From NCBI GenBank assembly GCA_015665455.1, contig JADFAD010000009.1, positions 124,001 through 188,000 on the forward strand: a DNA stretch of 64,000 nucleotides. The letters are read 5' to 3'. Positions 46,223-55,184 of the stretch are shown here, piece by piece (the first letter of the stretch is position 1; every line of letters starts with the position of its first letter). Origin of the DNA: Oceanospirillaceae bacterium (lineage in GTDB: Bacteria > Pseudomonadota > Gammaproteobacteria > Pseudomonadales > Litoribrevibacteraceae). The notes beneath the pieces were generated by a model, which saw only the letters and a program-made list of their open reading frames with translations, was not told where the DNA came from and did no database searches. Position numbers and translations under genes: made by a program.

Positions 46223-47620
46223 ATGAGAAGCACAATTAAACCCGGCCACTTTCTTAAAGAATTCGATCCTAAGGATGCATGGCGCGCTCACTCAAAATCA
46301 AAGTACATCTGGGCAATGATTTTATGCTACCTACTGTTGGCGTTAATTGTATTTCTTTATCTTAAACAACAGCCAATATTTAGCAGTAACTTCTCGCTTG
46401 TTTTACCCGGGACAGGGCATTCAAGCAACTTTAATCTTGATGATGTCGGTCAGGCAAATTCGCAAACCAAATCGGCTTATGGCGGTTCTGGTTTTAGCCC
46501 AAGAGTGAACTACAAAGAAATACTTCGCAGTAAAGAAGTTGTCAACCAAGCGGCTTTTCTAGTTGGCATTGATGGCAAACAATTCAAAGTCCCAAAAGTT
46601 AAGCTAATTCAACAAACTTCCATCATTGAAATTGATGTCTTGGGTGAAACATCTGAGTACGCACAAAGCAAAGCAGCTGCACTGTATGACGCATTTCAAG
46701 ACAGACTGTCCCAACTTAGGCAAGATGAAACTCAACGCCACTACGAAAGCGTTGCAGAAGTACTTGATCATTATCGCATTCGTTTAGCTCGCGCAAGACA
46801 AGGTGTCATTGAATTTCAAGAACGTTCATTGCTTGTCTCTCGTGATCAGTGGGAGCAATTAACCTCACAGTTGACTGATCTTCAGCAAAAGCAAATGTAT
46901 GTCGCGGCCGATGCGAAAAGCAAAGAAGATTATGTACGCCAATTAAGCCTCGACTTGCGTATCTCGCCTTCCCTTGCAGGCCAAGCCTTCGCACTTCAAA
47001 GCGATACCTTATTTCAAAGTTACATGCGTGAATTGGATACCAGCGGCAGTCGCTTAAGTGAATACCGTTCACGTTGGGGTGAAAAACACCCAAAGGTTCA
47101 GTCTGAGCAAGGCCGCTTCCAAAAAGCAAAAAATATGTTAATGCAACGCAGCGTTAACATCGTAGGGCAGCAATCCGCTGAGGCTTTGTATGAGATGAGT
47201 TTACAAATCAGCCCCCACAGAGCTCAGCTTTTCTCAGACCTGGTGGAAAACTTTGCAACTCTGCAAGGCAAGTTAGCGGAAATCTCTGAACTGGCTCAAG
47301 CAGAACATAAACTGGACAGCACACTTAAAATCTACGCTCGTGAAATGGTTGAACTGGAGCGCTTAGAACGAGAAGTCCAATTGGCGGAAGCCGTCTATAC
47401 CTCGGCTGCCGCAAAGCTTGATGCATCTAAATCAGACATCTTCGCGTCTTACCCGATTGTTCAGTTGCTTTCACCCCCGTCTTACCCAAGAAAGCAGAAA
47501 AGTCCAAAACTTATACTTGCCATTGTTATTGGTCTTGGCGGGTTCATTATCATAACTATAGGATTCTTAGTGATATGGCAGCGCGACTACCTTATCAAAC
47601 GACTGCTGAAGAAAAGCTAG
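46223..47620 (+). CDS. Wzz-like polysaccharide co-polymerase without kinase domain
   Basis: A 465-residue inner-membrane protein controlling chain length and linking to the exporter. Transmembrane helices at about 28-48 and 430-452 bracket a long periplasmic coiled-coil domain. The Wzz entry (SSNFSLVLPGTG) and the C-terminal YPIVQLLSPPSYPRKQKSPK, the proline-rich motif before TM2, are typical of PCP-2 family members. The cytoplasmic tail is only about ten residues, so the BY-kinase domain of Wzc is missing, and no separate kinase or phosphatase gene is in the locus. The ATG has AGGGGTGATGAG. It overlaps the Wzy gene. Confidence 0.85.
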   Translation: MRSTIKPGHFLKEFDPKDAWRAHSKSKYIWAMILCYLLLALIVFLYLKQQPIFSSNFSLVLPGTGHSSNFNLDDVGQANSQTKSAYGGSGFSPRVNYKEILRSKEVVNQAAFLVGIDGKQFKVPKVKLIQQTSIIEIDVLGETSEYAQSKAAALYDAFQDRLSQLRQDETQRHYESVAEVLDHYRIRLARARQGVIEFQERSLLVSRDQWEQLTSQLTDLQQKQMYVAADAKSKEDYVRQLSLDLRISPSLAGQAFALQSDTLFQSYMRELDTSGSRLSEYRSRWGEKHPKVQSEQGRFQKAKNMLMQRSVNIVGQQSAEALYEMSLQISPHRAQLFSDLVENFATLQGKLAEISELAQAEHKLDSTLKIYAREMVELERLEREVQLAEAVYTSAAAKLDASKSDIFASYPIVQLLSPPSYPRKQKSPKLILAIVIGLGGFIIITIGFLVIWQRDYLIKRLLKKS

Positions 47621-48867
47621 TCTGGTTCAGTTTGATCCTGACTTATGTCTTCTTCACTATCGGCAGCACCTACGTTGTAGGCTGTGTTGTAGGCTGGATG
47701 ATCTTTGGCATCTGCATGCTTCGCACCTTCATTCATGGGAAGCCAGCTAACGGACAGATACCAATCATCATCTGGTGTTGGATACTCTCAATGTTCGTTA
47801 TGTTGATCGCGCTTCTTATGGCACATGCAGAGCAAGATTTGGGCTTAGGTAAAACCATTAAGTCCAGCATCGGTTGGGCAAAAGGTTGGGCCTTATTAGC
47901 ATTATTTCCAATGCTGGGTGCCTTTTGCAATATCCGCCCTCAATTGATCATCAGAGCCTGCTGTGTTGTCAGTACGCATTCATTACTGTTCCTTTTCATT
48001 GGTCTGGCGCTTTCTATAGTCGGCTTTTCAGGCCACCTATTCATCTCACCAATTAAAGCCATCGGCGGCCCAGGCGCAGACTTCTTTACTGTTAGCTTTT
48101 ATGCACTTAACCCAGAAACAGGTGCACCACGCTGGCGTTTCTTTGGTCCATGGGCGCCGGCTGCCGGCCTATTGAGCTGCGTTTATTTAGTCTTGTGTTC
48201 CCTTGAAACGGATAAGTTCTGGCGCAGAATGGGCATCGCCGGTGCCGTCGCTATCTGCCTATTTTGTCAGTCTCGTGCGGGCTGGGTTATTTTCTGCATG
48301 TTGATTCCTCTGTTAATACTGGATAAGCAACTGACCAACCCAAAACTTTGGATCTTTTCTGCACTGGTCATTTGTGCTGTTGGTTTATTAGGCGAAGCCG
48401 TGATCGAAGGGATTCTAAACACCTATGAAGAGATCAAACAAAGCCGACCAAAATCCACTCAGGTAAGAGCGGCACTTGAAGAAATCGCTCTACAACGCTG
48501 GGAATCTGAAGCACCGATATGGGGTCACGGTATTGTAGAGCCTGGGCCAAAAAGCGTTGAATTCATGCCCATAGGTAGCCACCACAGTTGGTTTGGCCTT
48601 CTGTTTGTAAAGGGACTGGTCGGTTTCGTCGCGTTAGCCGTGCCTATGGCCCTTACTGCCGCGTACCTAATAATGGAATCGTTCTACAGCAAAACGGCTC
48701 GTATTGCGTTCTTATTGCTGATCATTTTGTTTTGTTACAGCTTCACCGAAAACCTTGAAATTCTTACCTATATATTCTGGCCTGCACTGATTTGGCTAGG
48801 TATAGCGTTGAACCCACAGAAAAGGCATTTACTTGAAAGTAAGGATCACAACTATGAATATATCTGA
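47575..48867 (+). CDS. Wzy/O-antigen ligase-like membrane protein
   Basis: A 430-residue protein with about 11-12 helices and a large periplasmic loop near residues 275-340 (YEEIKQSRPKSTQVRAA, then WGHGIVEPGPKS... SHHSWFGLLFVKG), the standard layout of Wzy_C/O-antigen ligase proteins. GHG and HHSWF are commonly conserved in this loop. Here it most likely polymerises EPS repeat units, since no lipid A core genes are nearby. It begins 46 bases inside the co-polymerase gene in another frame; AGGA lies 11 bases before its ATG. Confidence 0.82.
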   Translation: MAARLPYQTTAEEKLVWFSLILTYVFFTIGSTYVVGCVVGWMIFGICMLRTFIHGKPANGQIPIIIWCWILSMFVMLIALLMAHAEQDLGLGKTIKSSIGWAKGWALLALFPMLGAFCNIRPQLIIRACCVVSTHSLLFLFIGLALSIVGFSGHLFISPIKAIGGPGADFFTVSFYALNPETGAPRWRFFGPWAPAAGLLSCVYLVLCSLETDKFWRRMGIAGAVAICLFCQSRAGWVIFCMLIPLLILDKQLTNPKLWIFSALVICAVGLLGEAVIEGILNTYEEIKQSRPKSTQVRAALEEIALQRWESEAPIWGHGIVEPGPKSVEFMPIGSHHSWFGLLFVKGLVGFVALAVPMALTAAYLIMESFYSKTARIAFLLLIILFCYSFTENLEILTYIFWPALIWLGIALNPQKRHLLESKDHNYEYI

Positions 48868-49939
48868 TGCATATTTGGTTGGTTATTATGGGATGAAAAA
48901 CAGTGGCGATGACGCGCTGTTGGCGGCCACCATCTGGGGAGCAAAAAACTTCCAAAATACAAAACATGTAAAAGCCAGTACGCCCATTCCGTTACTGTTA
49001 CGAGACACTGACCCATTTGAAGCTCTCATCAAAAATAAACAAAGTTTTCGCGGTCAGAATCGTCTTCTTAATTACAGAGAAGCGTTCAGTGCAGACAGAA
49101 TCATATTCGGTGGCGGTTCGGTGTTACATACCGCACAAGACATTAATATAAAACGCCACATGATGTCTCTTTCACAAAGCGACAACAACATAGCGGTGGG
49201 TGTAAGCATCGGACCGTTTAAAGATACGGAAGCAGAACAGGCTTGCATCAAGTTTCTCAATCAATGCGATTATGTGGCCGTACGTGACTTACACAGCTAC
49301 AAATTAGGTCGAGACATCGCGCCCAATGCAAAAATAAAATTGAGCTTTGATTTAGCACCTCTTCTTCTAAAGCATGACAGCTTCGAATTTAAGCCGATGA
49401 CTCGCCGAGGCATCGCTGTTTGTTTATGCCCAAAAGAACACGCCAAAAACCAGCCCGATTTAGAACATCAACGACTGGTTGAAATCAGCGAAGCGTTACT
49501 TGAAGTCTATAAACAAACGGGCGAGCCAATTCACCTAATAAACATCAACGGCCACTCAGAATTTGGTGATGACAAGGTTCATCAAGAATTGAAAGCAATG
49601 ATCGGTCAACAAGTGCCTTGCACCGTCGTGCCTTACGATCCAAATCCGTTTCGCTTACTTCAAAGACTGGCCAGTTATAAAGCCATAATAAGCATGCGAT
49701 TGCATGGCAGCATTCTTGGTTTCTTAGCCGATACCCCCGTGTTATCGCTTAATTATCACGAGAAATGCATTGGCTGGTGCGATCAAATTGGTATGCCACA
49801 GTCATTATCCATTGATGCAGAAGATGTAAATCATGAATCCATGGCTTTAAGTCTATTAAAAGGGTTGGAGCACGGTTTCGAAAAGCCACGCCTAACCGTT
49901 GAAGAATCCATTCAGAGATCGCTAATCAACTGGAAATAA
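48854..49939 (+). CDS. Polysaccharide pyruvyl transferase family protein
   Basis: A 361-residue enzyme of the WcaK/CsaB/AmsJ family that adds ketal pyruvate from PEP to a sugar of the EPS. Signatures are YLVGYYGMKNSGDDALLAA at the N-terminus, IFGGGSVLH near residue 85, and the C-terminal ISMRLHGSILGFLADTPVLS with LNYHEKCIGWCDQIG. The ATG at 48854 has AAGGATC eight bases upstream; a TTG seven codons earlier is less likely. Start lies within the end of the Wzy gene. Pyruvylation would give the polymer a negative charge. Confidence 0.9.
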   Translation: MNISDAYLVGYYGMKNSGDDALLAATIWGAKNFQNTKHVKASTPIPLLLRDTDPFEALIKNKQSFRGQNRLLNYREAFSADRIIFGGGSVLHTAQDINIKRHMMSLSQSDNNIAVGVSIGPFKDTEAEQACIKFLNQCDYVAVRDLHSYKLGRDIAPNAKIKLSFDLAPLLLKHDSFEFKPMTRRGIAVCLCPKEHAKNQPDLEHQRLVEISEALLEVYKQTGEPIHLININGHSEFGDDKVHQELKAMIGQQVPCTVVPYDPNPFRLLQRLASYKAIISMRLHGSILGFLADTPVLSLNYHEKCIGWCDQIGMPQSLSIDAEDVNHESMALSLLKGLEHGFEKPRLTVEESIQRSLINWK

Positions 49940-49972
49940 ACACTTAAAACGAATTTATGTTGGAGAAAAACA

Positions 49973-50923
49973 ATGATGAATCAAGACATGAACCCAATTA
50001 TTTCTGTCGTTATTCCGCTGTACAACAAAGCGGCGCACATTTTAGATGCCATTGAATCCATTGAAGCTCAAACACTTCCTGCGTTCGAAATCGTCATCGT
50101 AGATGATGGTTCAACCGACAACGGCGCGGATCTAGTACTGCAACAAGCCAACAAAAAAGTTCGATTATTTAAGCAAGCCAATGCGGGCGTTTCAGCCGCA
50201 AGAAATAAAGGAATTAACGAATCAAACGGTGACTTCATCGCCTTCCTTGATGCGGATGATGTTTGGTTGCCTCATTTTTTAGAAGAAATGGGTCACTTGA
50301 TTCAAAGTCAAAAAACAGCCTCCGTTTATGCCTCTTCATATCAAATGCGATACAACTTTACTCGATATGAAAATCCTAAGATCAACTTTAAGAAACCCAT
50401 GGCCGAAGCCGGTTTACTTAAAAATTATTTTGAGGTTGGCGCAAGCGGCGCACTGCCATTCTTCATGTCTTCCGTTGTGTTCTCTAAGCAACTTATTCAA
50501 CAAATTGGAGGGTTTCCTGAAGGTGAACCGATGGGAGAAGATCAGGATTTATTCTGCCGTGCCGCGTTAAACTGCGATATCGCGTACAGCCCAAAGGTAT
50601 TAGCCATTTATGAAATGGACAGTGAGAATCGAGCATGTAAACGAAATATCCCTGCTGAAGAATGCCCATTCAGTAGAAGGTTAAAGCAGATAAACCCAAG
50701 CCAAGTCCCTATCCAGACTTACAACCATATTATGGATTACACCGCAGCTCATATCCTTCACTTGGCCAAACTCAATGTTGAAGCAGGTAACTTATCTGCA
50801 GCGAAAGGCCTGCTCGAAGACCCTAGATGCGCTCGTAAGCCACTCAAGCGATTCGTAAACCAAACTCGTTATGCAATAAAAAAGTTCGCAGCTCAATTCA
50901 TTTTCAAAATGCAATTCGAATAA
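49973..50923 (+). CDS. Family 2 glycosyltransferase, last gene of the right export operon
   Basis: A 316-residue GT2 enzyme. ISVVIPLYNKAAHILDAIESIEAQT opens the nucleotide-binding domain; IVIVDDGSTDNG near residue 42 and FIAFLDADDVWLPHFLEEM near 90 carry the Asp residues of the donor site. GEPMGEDQDLFCRAAL contains the ED motif. NKKVRLFKQANAGVSAARNKGI is also typical. The N-terminal duplication MMNQDM gives two possible ATGs. GGAG is upstream. It ends close to an AT-rich palindrome (50899-50911) used as a candidate regulator site for the next unit. Confidence 0.92.
   Translation: MMNQDMNPIISVVIPLYNKAAHILDAIESIEAQTLPAFEIVIVDDGSTDNGADLVLQQANKKVRLFKQANAGVSAARNKGINESNGDFIAFLDADDVWLPHFLEEMGHLIQSQKTASVYASSYQMRYNFTRYENPKINFKKPMAEAGLLKNYFEVGASGALPFFMSSVVFSKQLIQQIGGFPEGEPMGEDQDLFCRAALNCDIAYSPKVLAIYEMDSENRACKRNIPAEECPFSRRLKQINPSQVPIQTYNHIMDYTAAHILHLAKLNVEAGNLSAAKGLLEDPRCARKPLKRFVNQTRYAIKKFAAQFIFKMQFE
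50899..50911. repeat. 13-bp palindrome CATTTTCAAAATG, candidate enhancer site
   Basis: A perfect inverted repeat around a central C that overlaps the last codons of the GT2 gene. It lies about 122 bases upstream of the sigma-54 promoter at 51033, and shares ATTTTCAAAAT with 42615-42625. Confidence 0.3.
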
Positions 50924-51032
50924 TCAAAATGCAACGCAACTTTAGATTATTTAGAAATAGATGGTAAAAAACCAAACAAAAAAAAACAAGCAAACCACTG
51001 ATAATAAAAGACTTTTAAAAACCAGAAGGAAC

Positions 51033-51048
51033 TGGCACAAAAGCCGCA
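51033..51048 (+). promoter_or_regulatory. Sigma-54-type promoter of the LruC-protein unit
   Basis: TGGCAC-N5-CCGCA has a perfect -24 box and GG-N10-GC spacing; the -12 box is CCGC rather than TTGC. It lies about 36 bases before the ATG at 51084. The shared perfect -24 and spacing argue for a real promoter, although the -12 is weaker. Confidence 0.55.
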
Positions 51049-51083
51049 ATAAATAGAATACCTATTACTCGGAGCATCAAATA

Positions 51084-52706
51084 ATGAAGAAGAATAAAGT
51101 ATCTATGAAACAAACAGTGACGATTTGCTCACTGTTGGCTTGTGCACCCGCCATGGCAACCAGCATTCTTGACGGAGATTACACATGGACCTTTCTATCA
51201 GGCAGTGATTGGCCAATAGGCTACAATCAAAACACAGGTAAACCCGATAACCTTGTATGGGGCTATAACGATTACTCTGCAGATTTTTTTAACCGCATTA
51301 ATAATGCCCTACCAGAAAGAGAAGTGAATGAAGCCTTCTTAACCGATGATGCAGGCGCGAACATTCATCTAACGGAAGAAGCAGAAGTGTTTATCACGTT
51401 TGTACACGAAGGTGCTGGCTATAAAAACTCATTCGGATATTTCACATACGACGCAAGCAATCCACCAACAACGGCATCTGAAGTCAGTGAAACCATTATT
51501 TTTCCTAATTTGTCCTTTCCGCATCTAACTAACGGCCATCGTCTAAGCATTGGCACCTTCCCTGCTGGTACGTCCATTGGCTTTTTTATCGCTGCCAACG
51601 GGTTCTGGTACGACACTGGCGTTAAACCGTTCGCTGTACCTTATTACTATTCTCTAAAAGATTTAAACCCAGATCCAACCGACGAACTTCGCCAACATAA
51701 CGTACTACTGTTCGATGAGGAAGTAGACGAAGTCATTATTGGTTTTGAAGACTTACCTAGATCTTGGGGTGACAATGACTTTAATGACGCCGTTTTCACA
51801 GTAAGAGCCTCTCCTGGGTCTGCAATTGATACAACCGCTCTAACCACCATGCCTGATGCCGATGACGACGACGCTGATGGCGTCATCAACAGCGAAGACG
51901 AATTCCCGAACGACTATAACCGAGCAAGCAGTGCGTATTATCCATCCAGCGAAGATTACGTCACCTTAGCTTATGAAGATAACTGGCCTAATTTAGGCGA
52001 TTACGACATGAACGACTTAGTCATTCGTGAGCGACTTCAAACGGCCTTTAATGCTGACGGTGATATTACTGGATTCATTATTCACGGTTACATTGATGCT
52101 CGTGGCGCTGCCCACCATAACGGTTTTGCGTTACGCCTAATGGATCTCGCAGCCGCAGACGTTGATTCAGCGACATTAACGATCGACGGAGAAGAATACA
52201 ACAAGACGCCCGAAGAATTTCAAACCAATCCCGTGATCGTGCTCTGGACGGACAGCCATGAGTTCACAGAGACAAACGAAGGCGGAAGCTGCCAGCACTT
52301 CAACACGCGTAAAGATTGTACCGAATTTTCTCCAGTGCCGTTCACTTTAGACGTTACATTTGAGAACTATCAAACCACCTTAAATCATTCTGATATTGAT
52401 TACTTCATATTCAGAACGAACAACCGCGCTCGTGAAATCCATTTTGCCGACTATCCACCGACGGATTTGTTTGATCATAACCAGTTCGGCCGATTTGATG
52501 ATGATTCAGATCCAGAAACATCGCGTTATTTCAGGAATGATCAAAACTTACCTTGGGCATTGCAGATTAATACCGACTGGCGTCATCCACAGGAGTACAT
52601 AGATATCATTTGGGCATATCCAGATTATGAAGATTGGGTAGAGAGTTCTGGAGAGACAAACCAAGACTGGTTCGAAACCAGTGACTTGGATACACACTAT
52701 TACTAA
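51084..52706 (+). CDS. Secreted DUF4114/LruC-domain protein, EPS-associated
   Basis: A 540-residue exported acidic protein with a signal peptide cleaved after AMA (about residue 26). Its first half resembles DUF4114: a beta-rich domain ending in EDLPRSWGDNDFNDAVF near residue 226. A calcium-type acidic spacer DADDDDADGVINSEDEFP near 260 follows, then an LruC domain (YEDNWPNLGDYDMNDLVI near 302). Such repeated G-D-x-D-x-N-D turns suggest calcium binding. No sortase or PEP-CTERM tail is visible. Under its own sigma-54 promoter beside the EPS genes, it could be a matrix or surface protein; that is inferred. Confidence 0.8.
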   Translation: MKKNKVSMKQTVTICSLLACAPAMATSILDGDYTWTFLSGSDWPIGYNQNTGKPDNLVWGYNDYSADFFNRINNALPEREVNEAFLTDDAGANIHLTEEAEVFITFVHEGAGYKNSFGYFTYDASNPPTTASEVSETIIFPNLSFPHLTNGHRLSIGTFPAGTSIGFFIAANGFWYDTGVKPFAVPYYYSLKDLNPDPTDELRQHNVLLFDEEVDEVIIGFEDLPRSWGDNDFNDAVFTVRASPGSAIDTTALTTMPDADDDDADGVINSEDEFPNDYNRASSAYYPSSEDYVTLAYEDNWPNLGDYDMNDLVIRERLQTAFNADGDITGFIIHGYIDARGAAHHNGFALRLMDLAAADVDSATLTIDGEEYNKTPEEFQTNPVIVLWTDSHEFTETNEGGSCQHFNTRKDCTEFSPVPFTLDVTFENYQTTLNHSDIDYFIFRTNNRAREIHFADYPPTDLFDHNQFGRFDDDSDPETSRYFRNDQNLPWALQINTDWRHPQEYIDIIWAYPDYEDWVESSGETNQDWFETSDLDTHYY

Positions 52707-52771
52707 TAGTGCTGCCATAGACAGAACAATCACAAAAGAACACTATACTTGTAGGAATTGAGGATTTTACG

Positions 52772-53305
52772 ATGACGAACCCTATAGAAATCACAAAAAA
52801 AACACCGTCTCTGCTACTTATTCTGACGATGTTTACCCTCGCCCTCACCGCATGTGGTGGTGGAGGTGGTGGCGGCTCAAGTGACAGTACATCTGCCAGC
52901 CCGACGCAGACCACAACATCAACGTCGGAAGAAACTGAGACAGAAGCAGTAAACGGCCCAGCAGAAACATCACTGGATCTACAAGCAAAAAGTACATTCA
53001 CGTTTACCGATCGCCAATCCGTCGAGTTTTCTATCGATGCTCAAGATCCAAATGGGAATGTTCTTCCGAACAAATTGGTCTCCATTTATAAAGTGTCTGA
53101 TGAAGTAGAAGAATGGACCGATGAGCACCTCGATAAAGCAGAACTCATCCTACGAGGAAAAAGTGATGATTTAGGCCACTTCGGACGCCAACTGGAACTG
53201 CCTGGTCGAGTCAGCCAAGTATTACTCGCCCTTTCCCACATAGGCATTGAAAACAAGGTACTTGTTCCCATCGAAGACGGTGAAGTCACCTACTTATTTA
53301 AATAA
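52772..53305 (+). CDS. Poly-glycine-linked lipoprotein of unknown function
   Basis: A 177-residue lipoprotein. The lipobox is LTAC, with lipidated Cys28, followed directly by seven glycines and a Ser/Thr-rich linker. The remaining domain (about 75-177) is beta-rich and looks like a small carboxypeptidase-regulatory or Ig-like fold (DLQAKSTFTFTDRQSVEFS, NGNVLPNKLVSIYK, GHFGRQLELPGRVS). No enzyme motif is visible. It lies 65 bases after the LruC protein gene on the same strand with GAGG before its ATG, so it is probably cotranscribed and may work with it at the surface. Confidence 0.75.
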   Translation: MTNPIEITKKTPSLLLILTMFTLALTACGGGGGGGSSDSTSASPTQTTTSTSEETETEAVNGPAETSLDLQAKSTFTFTDRQSVEFSIDAQDPNGNVLPNKLVSIYKVSDEVEEWTDEHLDKAELILRGKSDDLGHFGRQLELPGRVSQVLLALSHIGIENKVLVPIEDGEVTYLFK

Positions 53306-53312
53306 TCCCAAA

Positions 53313-53346
53313 GAGGTACTGCGCGTGAACAAAAGCGCAGTACTTC
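53313..53346 (+). terminator. Hairpin after the lipoprotein gene
   Basis: GAGGTACTGCGC (53313-53324) and GCGCAGTACTTC (53335-53346) pair over 12 positions with one G-U, around a 10-base loop, seven bases after the stop codon. It is followed by C-rich sequence instead of T, so intrinsic termination would be weak. Confidence 0.5.
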
Positions 53347-53503
53347 CCTCCCCCTGAAGCAGAATTAAATTCTCTTCTTATGCGTAAACCTCGAATTATG
53401 TCCTAAAATTCCTTTAGGCATCTTCAGCTCGTAAAGAACTGACGTAACGGTTGAAGCGCTATCACAAGTTAAAATCTGCATACATTTTTGGAGTAATTGC
53501 GGC

Positions 53504-55132
53504 TTGTTTAATTTTAAACGTGCAATCCCATCACAGCTAGGCCGAAGGCTATTATTCACCATCGTCGCCATGAGCAGCGCTGTCACTGTAATAACAACCA
53601 TGATCATTCTTCTACTGGATTACAAACAAGATCTCTCCGTACTGGAAGATCATCAAGCCCGGATCAAAAGTGTCTACCTCAAACAACTGAGTTTGGATTT
53701 ATGGGAATTTGATTGGCCCAAAGTAGAGTTAAAACTGGAAGGTTTATTGAACTACCCTGAAAACGAATACGCTTACATTGTTCTGAAAGGCGGTGAAAAG
53801 AAATCGCGGGGCATGTCTGTAGACAGCAAATACACAGAACTCAAAGAATACTCGCTGACCTATCAAGAAAAAGAAATAGGCACCCTCTATTTGCAAGTTA
53901 ATTACGGCTACGTTTACGACAGACTGATCGACAAAGCCATCAACATATTAATGACGCAATTCGTAAAGACCTTCATTGTATCCCTGTTCATTTTAGCCAT
54001 TGTCCATCGAATGGTGACACGACACTTATACCGCCTTGCAAACTTTGCTAAAAACCTGTCATTTGATTCATTGGAAAACAACTTAGAACTGGCCAGAGAA
54101 AAACAAAACGACGAACTTCAAGTGGTCACAGATTCACTCAACCAAATGCGATCAAACTTAGCTTCTGAACTTGAACACAAAGAAAAAATAGAACAGGAAC
54201 TCGAAGTTGAGAGAGGCCAATTAGCGAATTTAAATTTAGAACTCGAAGACAAAGTAGAACAACGAACGCAAGAATTAAGAAAGACCAACACAGAACTTTC
54301 TGTTGCCCTTGATAACGTGAATTCTATGATTGAGCAACTTCAAGAAACTCAAAAGCAACTCATTATCCGTGAAAAAATGCTTGCCACTGGAGGCATGGTG
54401 ATCGGTCTAGCTCACGAATTAAATACACCTCTTGGCGTATGTAAAACCTCGATCAGTGCCATCGCCGATTTCACAAGAACCCTACAATCCGATGTTGATA
54501 ATAATTGTTTAAGTAAACAAGGGTTTGCTGATTCATTACAGAATATCGATTCACTGTCTGAAATGTGTGAAGAGAGTATTGACCGTATCACTGGGTTGGT
54601 AACCACTTTCAAAAAACTGTCTGTGAAAGAAGAATACGAAACCCTCTCCCAAGTCCAATTGATTACATTCATGAAAGACTTTATCGCATGGACAGACACA
54701 ACACTCAGAAACAACATCAAACTCACGGTTAATTGTTCTGAGAATATAATGATAGAAACCTTTTTCATCTCTTTACATAAAGTACTTCAGGCCTTGGTAG
54801 AGAACGCTGCAACTCATGCGTTTCCTGATGAAGCATCAGGCAATATCAACGTCGACATCACGAAAATCCCAGATCAAGATAACATAGTATTCAGTGTTTC
54901 CGATGATGGCATCGGAGTTAAAGAAAGCGAACGACAACGCATTTTCGAGCCCTTCTATACAACCCGAAGAACGAAAGGCGAAATTGGTTTAGGCCTTAAC
55001 ATTACCTACAACTTAGTCACCCAAGCGTTGGGTGGAAGCATTGAATATATGGATTCAGAAGGCGGTGGCGCGTGCTTCAATGTCACGTTACCTTTGACGC
55101 TAAGGAATAAAGAAACAAAACATTATGAATGA
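53504..55132 (+). CDS. Membrane sensor histidine kinase (EPS-flanking, right)
   Basis: A 542-residue kinase. Transmembrane helices at about 14-38 and 155-175 bracket a periplasmic domain of about 115 residues. A coiled coil (residues 195-285) leads to the phosphoacceptor His in GLAHELNTPLGVC near residue 305. The ATPase domain has LHKVLQALVENAATHAF, VSDDGIGVKESERQRIFEPFYTT and GLGLNITYNLV. No receiver is fused. The start is TTG at 53504, GGAG about 11 bases upstream. The solute-binding protein gene follows 52 bases later, the mirror of the left pair. Confidence 0.9.
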   Translation: MFNFKRAIPSQLGRRLLFTIVAMSSAVTVITTMIILLLDYKQDLSVLEDHQARIKSVYLKQLSLDLWEFDWPKVELKLEGLLNYPENEYAYIVLKGGEKKSRGMSVDSKYTELKEYSLTYQEKEIGTLYLQVNYGYVYDRLIDKAINILMTQFVKTFIVSLFILAIVHRMVTRHLYRLANFAKNLSFDSLENNLELAREKQNDELQVVTDSLNQMRSNLASELEHKEKIEQELEVERGQLANLNLELEDKVEQRTQELRKTNTELSVALDNVNSMIEQLQETQKQLIIREKMLATGGMVIGLAHELNTPLGVCKTSISAIADFTRTLQSDVDNNCLSKQGFADSLQNIDSLSEMCEESIDRITGLVTTFKKLSVKEEYETLSQVQLITFMKDFIAWTDTTLRNNIKLTVNCSENIMIETFFISLHKVLQALVENAATHAFPDEASGNINVDITKIPDQDNIVFSVSDDGIGVKESERQRIFEPFYTTRRTKGEIGLGLNITYNLVTQALGGSIEYMDSEGGGACFNVTLPLTLRNKETKHYE

Positions 55133-55184
55133 ACAATAAAGCAATAGTAATGACCTGCGTTATTGATTCATGAAGGTAAGCACC

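Noticed and set aside
53365-53607. 80-codon minus-strand frame between lipoprotein and kinase genes
   Set aside because: It runs into the kinase coding sequence antisense, with no SD or family features.
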